Shown here piece by piece: positions 4,750 to 10,430 of a stretch of 10,430 nt of DNA; the stretch's first letter is position 1, and every line of letters begins with the position of its first letter. Location of the stretch: the NCBI GenBank assembly GCA_030609785.1, contig JAUWTC010000047.1, forward strand, positions 1 through 10,430, written 5' to 3'. Position numbers and translations under genes: made by a program. This DNA is from Holophagae bacterium. Lineage in GTDB: Bacteria > Acidobacteriota > Thermoanaerobaculia > Thermoanaerobaculales > Sulfomarinibacteraceae. A model generated the notes under the pieces. It did not search any database. It was not told the origin of the DNA and was given only the letters and a program-made list of their open reading frames with translations.

Positions 4750-6387
4750 ATGAGGACACCGTCCAACCGCCGTCGTCGCCTCGGGGGCTGGGGTTTCGAG
4801 GATGAGAATTTCGAACCTTCGCCCCAGTTGATCCAGTGGCTCAACACTCATGTTGGTCCGCCGGGTCCTGCCCTCGGCGATACCAACCTCCCGATCCCCG
4901 GAACACGCCCTCGACCTCTCCCGTCATTGCCCGGCGAGGTCTGCTCCGAGGATCGGGACCGGCTCTTTCACGCCCGGGGCCAGGGTCTGATCGACATCAT
5001 CCGCGTCCGTTCGGGGACCGTACCCGCCCTGCCGGACGCCGTCGTCCGCCCCTCGAATGCCGATGAAGTCATCGGAATTTTCGCAGTCTGTAGGGATGCC
5101 GGTATCCAAATCGTGCCCTGGGGCGGAGGTACCTCGGTCACCGGTGGCGTCAACACACCTTCAAGCGATCAACCGGTCATCTCGGTCGATCTGGAACGGA
5201 TGTCGGGTCTCATCGACTTCGATCCCATTTCAGGGCTGGCAGTGTTCGGGCCGGGCACAACCGGCCCCCAGGTTGAGTCCACCCTGGCCGAACACGGATT
5301 CACCCTGGGCCACTATCCCCAGAGTTGGGAACTGGCCACAGTCGGTGGCTGGGCCGCCACCCGATCCTCGGGGCAGGAAAGCCTGGGCTACGGTCGTATC
5401 GAGGACATGGTTGCCGGCATGGAGGTGGTCGCACCGGCCGGCCGGTGGCGGCTTCCCGCTCTTCCAGGGTCGGCCGCAGGCCCGGATCTCCGCCATCTGG
5501 TGATGGGCAGCGAAGGCCGCCTGGGCATCATCACGGAGGCAACACTCAGGACGCGACAAAAACCTGAACAAACGGTCGTCCACGCGTACCTTGCGCCCGA
5601 CCTGGAAACGGGATTGGACGGCATCAAAGCCCTGATGTGGAGCGGCCTGCCTCTGTCGATGCTGCGTTTGTCCGACCCCCCGGAGACCGAGGTTGCCATG
5701 GCGATCGGTCTGGGGACCTCTCGATTCGCTTCCCTGGCGCAAGCCTACCTCCGGCTTCGCGGCATCAGAGATCAGGCCTGCCTGATCCTGGTCGGCGCCG
5801 CCGGATCCAAGATCGAGGTCGCCGAAGCCTTGGAGGGCGCCCGGAGTATCCTGAGATCCCACCGGGCAGTATCTCTGGGCCGCGGCCCCGGTCGCCACTG
5901 GCAGCGGGATCGATTCCGTCACCCCTACCTCAGGGAAGCCCTGATGGACCGCGGGTGGGCCACCGACACACTGGAGACCGCAGTTCCATGGTCTCGGGCG
6001 GCCCACTGCCGTACCGAGGTTCGCCGGGCGCTGGAAACCGCCCTGGGAATCGAGGGAGAGCGAACCGCCGTGCTCTGCCACGTCTCGCACCCCTACATCG
6101 ACGGGACCTCCCTCTATTTCACGTTCTTTTTCAGGAATGCATCCGACCCCGAGGCCACGATCGAACGCTGGGCACGACTCAAGCGGGCGGCATCAGAGGC
6201 GCTTGTTCGGTCGTCCGCAACCATCAGCCATCACCATGGCGTCGGTATCTGGCACGCCCCGTGGCTCAAGTACGAGGCCGGGACCCTGGGACTGGATGTA
6301 CTGGGTGATGCCGCACGGCGGCTGGATCCCGATGGCCTACTCAACCCCCACGTCCTGCTCGACCCAACAGACCGGCTCATGGAGTGA
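4750..6387 (+). CDS. agpS: FAD-linked oxidase family protein, alkyl-DHAP synthase-like
   Basis: A 545-residue flavoprotein of the VAO/FAD_binding_4 family, closest by motif to alkyldihydroxyacetonephosphate synthase. AGPS swaps the acyl chain of acyl-DHAP for a fatty alcohol to form the ether bond of ether lipids. Motifs in order are an Arg-rich GGWGF start; the FAD loop VPWGGGTSVTGG (122-133); GHYPQSWELATVGGWAATRSS (187-207); QESLGYGRIEDM; PGSAAGPDLRHLVMGSEGRLGIITEATLR; PYLREAL and ETAVPW (409-414); the YIDGTSLYF strand (Tyr456 probably equals the catalytic Tyr of AGPS); and ISHHHGVG (492-499), the triple-His signature. The end LDPDGLLNPHVLL is typical of the family. Length is normal for a bacterial member, without the peroxisomal presequence of animal AGPS. 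The in-frame TTG at 4690 lies in the operator, so ATG 4750 is used. glpD follows after 145 bases on the same strand. A related alpha-hydroxyacid (D-lactate/glycolate) oxidase is the main alternative. Confidence 0.85.
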   Translation: MRTPSNRRRRLGGWGFEDENFEPSPQLIQWLNTHVGPPGPALGDTNLPIPGTRPRPLPSLPGEVCSEDRDRLFHARGQGLIDIIRVRSGTVPALPDAVVRPSNADEVIGIFAVCRDAGIQIVPWGGGTSVTGGVNTPSSDQPVISVDLERMSGLIDFDPISGLAVFGPGTTGPQVESTLAEHGFTLGHYPQSWELATVGGWAATRSSGQESLGYGRIEDMVAGMEVVAPAGRWRLPALPGSAAGPDLRHLVMGSEGRLGIITEATLRTRQKPEQTVVHAYLAPDLETGLDGIKALMWSGLPLSMLRLSDPPETEVAMAIGLGTSRFASLAQAYLRLRGIRDQACLILVGAAGSKIEVAEALEGARSILRSHRAVSLGRGPGRHWQRDRFRHPYLREALMDRGWATDTLETAVPWSRAAHCRTEVRRALETALGIEGERTAVLCHVSHPYIDGTSLYFTFFFRNASDPEATIERWARLKRAASEALVRSSATISHHHGVGIWHAPWLKYEAGTLGLDVLGDAARRLDPDGLLNPHVLLDPTDRLME

Positions 6388-6417
6388 ATACCAACGCTCA
6401 ACGTCGAAGTACACCAC

Positions 6418-6479
6418 GGGCGGCCACGGGGGGCCGCCCCTACAGGATAATCGGTAGGGGTAGGCCCCCGTGCCTACCC
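6418..6479. repeat. Inverted pair of hairpin repeats with different stems
   Basis: Left copy: 8-bp stem 6418-6425 with 6432-6439, loop ACGGGG, followed by CTACA. Right copy: 8-bp stem 6458-6465 with 6472-6479, loop CCCCGT. Read on the minus strand, the left copy is TAGGGG, stem GGGCGGCC, loop CCCCGT, return arm. Read on the plus strand, the right copy is TAGGGG, stem GGGTAGGC, loop CCCCGT, return arm (the stem's first three G are the last three of TAGGGG). They are two copies of one element in opposite orientation, with loop and lead-in conserved and the stems changed in compensating pairs. They sit between the AGPS-like gene and glpD. Four T follow the right hairpin, so it might weakly attenuate transcription. 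Confidence 0.65.
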
Positions 6480-6484
6480 GTTTT

Positions 6485-6516
6485 GGCTGATGGCTGAGAG
6501 CTGACAGCTGAGAGCT
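6485..6516. repeat. Heptamer tandem repeat (RGCTGAN)
   Basis: Four units in exact 7-bp register, GGCTGAT, GGCTGAG, AGCTGAC and AGCTGAG, plus a partial AGCT. The repeat starts four bases after the right hairpin repeat and ends just before the glpD ribosome binding site. Its period equals that of the heptamer repeats at 3456-3493 and 4064-4093, but the sequence is distinct. Confidence 0.65.
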
Positions 6517-6532
6517 CCCGGAAGGGATCCCC

Positions 6533-8161
6533 ATGTTTCACTCTGGATGGCGCGACAATTCCCTGAAAATGCTCGACGACCCCGTTGACGTCGCCATCAT
6601 CGGCGGCGGCATCACCGGTTGCGGCATAGCCCTCGATGCGGCCCAGCGGGGATTGAGGACCGTGTTATTGGAACGCGGCGATATCGCCTCCGGCACGTCC
6701 TCCCGGTCCTCCAAGCTGATCCACGGAGGCCTTCGCTACCTCAAGCAGATGCAATTCCGTATTACACGGCTTGCCTGCAGGGAACGGGACCGAATGTTGG
6801 CCTTGGACCCCCACCTGGTCCGTTCGATCAACTGCGTATATCCCGCCTACGAGGGTGACCAGACGCCCGGCTGGCAGGTCGATCTCGGCCTTTGGATGTA
6901 CGACCGTCTGACCGGACGGCCCGAGAAACACCGGCAGTTGACCCGAAAAGAGGTCGCTGACCTGGCGCCGGGCTTGAGAACCGACGAACTGGATCGGGCC
7001 CTGGCCTACACCGATGGAGTTGCCGACGATGCCCGACTGACGCTGGCCGTCGCCGCCACAGCCCACGCATACGGGGCGGCCGTACTTCCCCGGACTGAGG
7101 TCGAAGGTGCGCAGAGGAACACAGAGGGCCGGATCACGGGTCTTCTGGTCAGGGATCTGGAAAACAACCGGGTCGTACCCCTCGCGGCCCGAGTAGTGAT
7201 CAACGCGGCAGGCGTCTGGACCGACACCGTTCGCTTCCGTCTGGGCCTTGAAGGCGCCCGACTCCGCCCCTCTCGAGGTTCCCACCTGATCTTGCCCCGC
7301 CAGAGTATTCAGCTGGAGGCGGCCGTCACATTCCCGGCGCCGGACGACGGCCGGCCGGTCTTCCTGATCCCTCACCCCGAGGGGCTCCTGCTGGGCACCA
7401 CCGACCTCTTTCACTCGGGCGACCTTGACGACCCCCGTCCCAGCCGCAAGGAGGTGGACTACCTCCTGAGAGCAGTTCGGGCTGCCTTTCCCTCTGCGCA
7501 GATCAAGGCTTCAACCCCGTTGGGGGCCTTCGCCGGCCTGAGGCCCATCCTCGACACCTATGCCGACAACCCCTCGGAGGCCAGCCGCGAGGAAGACATC
7601 TGGGAGGAGCAGGGACTCTTGTCGGTCTCGGGGGGCAAGTTGACAACATGGCGTTCCACCGCAGAAGAGGCCATTGACGCCGCTCTCAACCTCATGCCGG
7701 AAGAACACACACGCTCAGTCTCACCCTGCGCCACCAAAGGAACCCCCCTCGCCGGACTCTGTCCTGTGGATCTTGCTGCACGTATGGATGCCGTGGACGG
7801 CCTCGAGCCGGTGATCGCCGCCGGCATGGCCAGACGCCTGGGCGCCCTGGCCTGGTATACACCGCTGCTGGCTCGAACACGACGGGACCTCCAGCCTATT
7901 GACGGGACGTCTGATCTCTGTCCGGCCGAGGTGCGCGCTCACCTCCGATGGGGCGGCGTTCTCCACCTCGACGATCTGCTGCTCAGGAGAGTGCGCCTCG
8001 GTTTGTGGGATCCAGCCACTGCGCGCGAACTCGTCCCCACTCTCGAATCGGTCGTCAGACGGGAGATGGGTTGGGGCCGAAGGCGTTGGGCCAAGGAGGA
8101 GACGGCCTTCAACGAGGCGCTGACTGGCTGGACAGTTGAGGGAATTCAGGAGAGCGATTAA
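6533..8161 (+). CDS. glpD: Aerobic-type glycerol-3-phosphate dehydrogenase
   Basis: A 542-residue FAD-dependent dehydrogenase that oxidises sn-glycerol 3-phosphate to DHAP and passes electrons to quinones as a peripheral membrane enzyme. The dinucleotide fold VAIIGGGITGCG is at 20-31. The family signature SGTSSRSSKLIHGGLRYL is at 53-70. LLGTTD and GLRPIL occur in the middle, and SGGKLTTWR (366-374) closes the FAD domain. A C-terminal helical cap domain follows, and the whole is slightly longer than E. coli GlpD (501). The ATG at 6533 is supported by GGAAGGG (6520-6526) six bases upstream, the clearest ribosome binding site on this strand. It follows the AGPS-like gene on the same strand, but repeats fill the 145-base gap, so an internal promoter or partial uncoupling is possible. 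It could link the DHAP pool used for ether lipids with glycerol 3-phosphate. No glpK or glpF is in the window. Confidence 0.93.
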   Translation: MFHSGWRDNSLKMLDDPVDVAIIGGGITGCGIALDAAQRGLRTVLLERGDIASGTSSRSSKLIHGGLRYLKQMQFRITRLACRERDRMLALDPHLVRSINCVYPAYEGDQTPGWQVDLGLWMYDRLTGRPEKHRQLTRKEVADLAPGLRTDELDRALAYTDGVADDARLTLAVAATAHAYGAAVLPRTEVEGAQRNTEGRITGLLVRDLENNRVVPLAARVVINAAGVWTDTVRFRLGLEGARLRPSRGSHLILPRQSIQLEAAVTFPAPDDGRPVFLIPHPEGLLLGTTDLFHSGDLDDPRPSRKEVDYLLRAVRAAFPSAQIKASTPLGAFAGLRPILDTYADNPSEASREEDIWEEQGLLSVSGGKLTTWRSTAEEAIDAALNLMPEEHTRSVSPCATKGTPLAGLCPVDLAARMDAVDGLEPVIAAGMARRLGALAWYTPLLARTRRDLQPIDGTSDLCPAEVRAHLRWGGVLHLDDLLLRRVRLGLWDPATARELVPTLESVVRREMGWGRRRWAKEETAFNEALTGWTVEGIQESD

Positions 8162-8166
8162 TTGCC

Positions 8167-10020
8167 TCAAGGGAGTCGAATCACTGTGGCCTCGTAGCCT
8201 AGGATTCTGCAGGCATCGACGACGACTTCCGAGGCCTCTCTGAGGAGAACCGGGTTGCTGCACCCAAGGTCGCCCAGCGTTTTAGACGGATCATCGGTGC
8301 TGATGATGTAGAAATTGGTCGTATGCACCAGAAATGTCAAGTACGTCAGAAGCTGGTCGTTGCGGCCTGTTGCAGTGATAACCGCGGCGACGTCATCGTT
8401 GGCCGGCAGCCCTGCAACCAACTCTCGAGCCGTGCGGAGGATGGGATCCCTTGAACCCGAACCCCCGGTTGGAGAACCGGCCGAGACAGTCTGTTCGGGA
8501 ATTTCGTCCGACGAGAACACGACGAGAAAGGTCCCCTGCAAGCCTGGGACTTCAGTCCGGAAAACCTGCCGGCCCAGAATTCGACCGAAGGGGCGCAGAG
8601 GCAACGAATCTACGAAAGGCAGGAGTTGCTCCCTCGAAACAAACTTGACCCGTCGCCGAAGCGCATTGCCCAGTCGGGTCACCACCAGGTACCGCTGCGA
8701 ATCCTCCCTTTCCGACCTGGAGAGGAAGACTGCCGCACCATCAGATTTCAGGATCTCCAATTCAGAAGCGGTCTGGACGTCCTTCGTCGCCGACCATGCG
8801 CGGGCCGGCACGGACCACCGCAGAAGAGGACCTGGTTGTTCGAGGTTGATGTCAGTAAGATCAGGGCGAACGTCACCGCGAGGCCGTTGATCCGGTGCGC
8901 TTACCAGATATGTTGCCGGGGCCGGCCACACCGCCAACCTCAAAGGGGAACTCCCGGGATCTGGATACGGGAACCAGGACCACCCGATCAGCACCAAACA
9001 CACGAAAACAAACGGTGTCGTCCTTCGGAATCGGCTCAAGGCCTCGGCCCAGAAGAAGGGTGCGAGCACAAAGGCATAGACGAGGAACCGCTTGGCGGCA
9101 AATCCGTAGGCCACCGAGAAGAATCCGACAAAAAGCAAGGCCGATGTCACGAGGACCAGTGCCCACGGGTCTCTCCCAACCCTTCGAAGCACCAGGAAAA
9201 AACCCCACGCGGCGAGCAGCATTCCCGGCAGTCCCACGAATGCAAGGCCGGTCCAGAGATAGAAGGGAAAAGTGCCCGGATGCAGGCCCAGGAGCGCCCA
9301 GTGAAGAGGCCCGGTCCCCGTTGACCCGAGCCACAACCACCGAACTGGAAGCCACATCAGGGTCGGTCCGACGAACAGCATCAGGCCATACCACGGCCAC
9401 CAGGTACGAAGGTCACCTCGCCGATGGAGAAAGACGGCGCAGCTCATCGGCACGAGGAGGAGCAGGGAAATCGGTTGCGTGATGGCCGAGAGGCCCCCGA
9501 ACAACCCGGTGAGGACGTACAGTTTGGGGCGGCCGAGGGCCTTGGAGAAGGCGGCGAGAGACATCAGAATCAAACACGCGGCCGGAACGTCCGCCATGAT
9601 CTCCAGGCCCAGGCTTCGCCAGGCATAGTTGAGGAAGAAGGCGATCGAAACCGGGAGAGCGATCTTGGTCGAAAGATGACCGGCAACGACCCGAAAGAGA
9701 ACGACCGTCGTAACGGCAATCAACAGCTGAAGCAGCAAGGGCGTGAACTGGAGGACGAACATTCTCTCCAAACCTGCCATCACCAACGGCAGCAGTGGAG
9801 GTCTGCCCGGGTATCGAACGTCATGGCCGGCGAACCGCAGAGCCTGGGAGATCCAGTCATAGGAATCGCCACCCATGAAGGGATAATTGAGGTTGAGATC
9901 GGGGTAGAGAAGCAAAAACGCCAATACCAGGGTATGCGTTGCCCCGAGAACACATGAGGCGATCAGTATCAGTCGAAGGCTATGCCTGAATTTCACGGCA
10001 CAATCCGGTCGTCCCACCAC
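8167..10020 (-). CDS. Polytopic GT-C-type glycosyltransferase-like membrane protein
   Basis: A 617-residue protein with a membrane half and a soluble half. Residues 1 to about 352 hold roughly ten hydrophobic segments. The first extracytoplasmic loop has GGDSYDW (Asp52, Asp55), then RYPGRPPLLPL. Later come EIMADVPAA and AITQPISLLLLVP. This layout is that of lipid-linked-sugar glycosyltransferases of the PMT/ArnT/RgtA kind, in which acidic residues in loop 1 are catalytic. The family call is by layout, not by a diagnostic motif. About 260 residues with no membrane segment follow (355-617). They contain DVAAVITATGRNDQLLTYL and YIISTDDPSKTLGDLG and look like an alpha/beta domain that I do not recognise. 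The start is unsure: GTG 10020, GTG 10017 or GTG 9996, none with a clear ribosome binding site. The gene probably forms an operon with the upstream membrane protein gene (gap 47 bases or more). Its stop lies 5 bases from that of glpD, with no room for a terminator. Confidence 0.72.
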   Translation of the reverse strand: MVGRPDCAVKFRHSLRLILIASCVLGATHTLVLAFLLLYPDLNLNYPFMGGDSYDWISQALRFAGHDVRYPGRPPLLPLVMAGLERMFVLQFTPLLLQLLIAVTTVVLFRVVAGHLSTKIALPVSIAFFLNYAWRSLGLEIMADVPAACLILMSLAAFSKALGRPKLYVLTGLFGGLSAITQPISLLLLVPMSCAVFLHRRGDLRTWWPWYGLMLFVGPTLMWLPVRWLWLGSTGTGPLHWALLGLHPGTFPFYLWTGLAFVGLPGMLLAAWGFFLVLRRVGRDPWALVLVTSALLFVGFFSVAYGFAAKRFLVYAFVLAPFFWAEALSRFRRTTPFVFVCLVLIGWSWFPYPDPGSSPLRLAVWPAPATYLVSAPDQRPRGDVRPDLTDINLEQPGPLLRWSVPARAWSATKDVQTASELEILKSDGAAVFLSRSEREDSQRYLVVTRLGNALRRRVKFVSREQLLPFVDSLPLRPFGRILGRQVFRTEVPGLQGTFLVVFSSDEIPEQTVSAGSPTGGSGSRDPILRTARELVAGLPANDDVAAVITATGRNDQLLTYLTFLVHTTNFYIISTDDPSKTLGDLGCSNPVLLREASEVVVDACRILGYEATVIRLP

Positions 10021-10067
10021 AACGGGAACACCAAATTCGGTGTTGAAGGGGACGGATCATTCGACCC

Positions 10068-10430
10068 TCACCATGCCCACGGGTGGTAGCTCAATTCGAT
10101 TTCGTGCCGCCCTTCGGGCACGACAACACCAAGCCCAGCAACATTGGTCAGGACCGTACCGACGAGACTCGAATCCACCTTCGCCCGCCAACCGGGCGCC
10201 CAGGGCTGGGCGACGACCAGCAAGCAGGGCCCATTGCACTCGACCACCGCTTCAAGCGACGTCGGCGTTCGCATGCCCATCTCAAGGACCGTCTTCGATG
10301 CGGAAATCGGCGGCGTCCCGGTAGGAACCAGCGCCGAAAGTTCGAAATCAACGCTGTCGATCATCGTGACCAGGGCACGGGGGTCTTCCGGCTCAGGCGT
10401 CGCCGACCCTACCACCCGCACTTCGGGCAA
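10068..10430 (-). CDS. C-terminal part of a YfhO-like membrane protein (partial)
   Basis: The last 120 codons of a gene whose start lies beyond the right edge. The segment is beta-rich and soluble. It ends with LLVVAQPWAPGWRAKVD, a short strand, then VVVPEGRHEIELSYHPW. This closely follows the terminal pattern of YfhO and related multi-spanning envelope proteins, in which a jelly-roll-like domain reads roughly PYYPGWRA.VDG followed by VPAG.H.V...Y.P. YfhO proteins are implicated in sugar modification of envelope polymers. The membrane part is not visible, so the assignment rests on the tail alone. It is directly upstream of the GT-C-like gene on the same strand, so the two may act together. 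The first visible codon (TTG at 10430) should not be taken as the start. Confidence 0.6.
   Translation of the reverse strand: MPEVRVVGSATPEPEDPRALVTMIDSVDFELSALVPTGTPPISASKTVLEMGMRTPTSLEAVVECNGPCLLVVAQPWAPGWRAKVDSSLVGTVLTNVAGLGVVVPEGRHEIELSYHPWAW

Noticed and set aside
8162..8166. Terminator between convergent glpD and the GT-C-like gene
   Set aside because: Only five bases separate the two stop codons and no strong hairpin was seen around them.
10027..10044. 6-bp inverted repeat AACACC/GGTGTT upstream of the GT-C-like gene
   Set aside because: Too short to mean much, no T-run, and it lies between probable operon genes.
1..10430. CRISPR array, tRNA, rRNA, insertion sequence, toxin-antitoxin or defence genes
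   Set aside because: None of the hallmark repeats, cloverleaf arms, transposase motifs or typical gene pairs was found on either strand.

Overview
The window is high-GC bacterial DNA with eight protein genes, two of them housekeeping (pyrE, folK). No RNA gene, insertion sequence, CRISPR array or phage gene is visible. The organism is most likely an uncultured environmental bacterium. I lean towards Acidobacteriota (Thermoanaerobaculia-like). The reasons are the DGFESG-type C-terminal tail on a secreted protein, the abundance of short intergenic repeats, and several apparently leaderless genes. This placement is inference and rests on no marker gene.

Layout. 1-196: non-coding, with a hairpin-bearing repeat. 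197-1183 (-): secreted CAP/SCP-domain protein with its own promoter and a strong ribosome binding site. 1184-1526: promoter region, a second copy of the hairpin repeat, and GC-rich tandem hexamers. 1527-3454 (+): an NtrC-type sigma-54 response regulator overlapping pyrE by 4 bases. 3512-4009 (-): folK, convergent with pyrE. 4010-4144: two kinds of short tandem repeat. 4145-4672 (-): a stand-alone FtsH/M41-like zinc peptidase without its ATPase. 4673-4749: a compact divergent promoter region carrying a perfect 17-bp inverted repeat made of two 11-bp near-palindromes. 4750-6387 (+): a flavoprotein of the alkyl-DHAP synthase (AGPS) family. 6388-6532: two inverted G-rich hairpin repeats and a heptamer repeat. 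6533-8161 (+): glycerol-3-phosphate dehydrogenase GlpD. 8167-10020 (-): a polytopic GT-C-like glycosyltransferase with a soluble C-terminal domain. 10068-10430 (-): the 3' end of a further, probably YfhO-like membrane protein.

How the genes fit together. AGPS and GlpD both act at the DHAP/glycerol-3-phosphate node. Their pairing suggests ether-lipid or glycerolipid metabolism, with the M41-like peptidase possibly co-controlled through the shared operator. The two genes at the right end look like a cell-envelope glycosylation pair. Regulator-pyrE and folK are separate units.

The least ordinary content is between the genes. There is a pair of repeats whose hairpin stems differ in sequence but keep their pairing, an inverted pair of a second such family, three unrelated 7-bp tandem repeats in three gaps, and a TANNNT box exactly six bases before ATG at three genes. 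No defence system or other clearly novel multi-gene system is evident.
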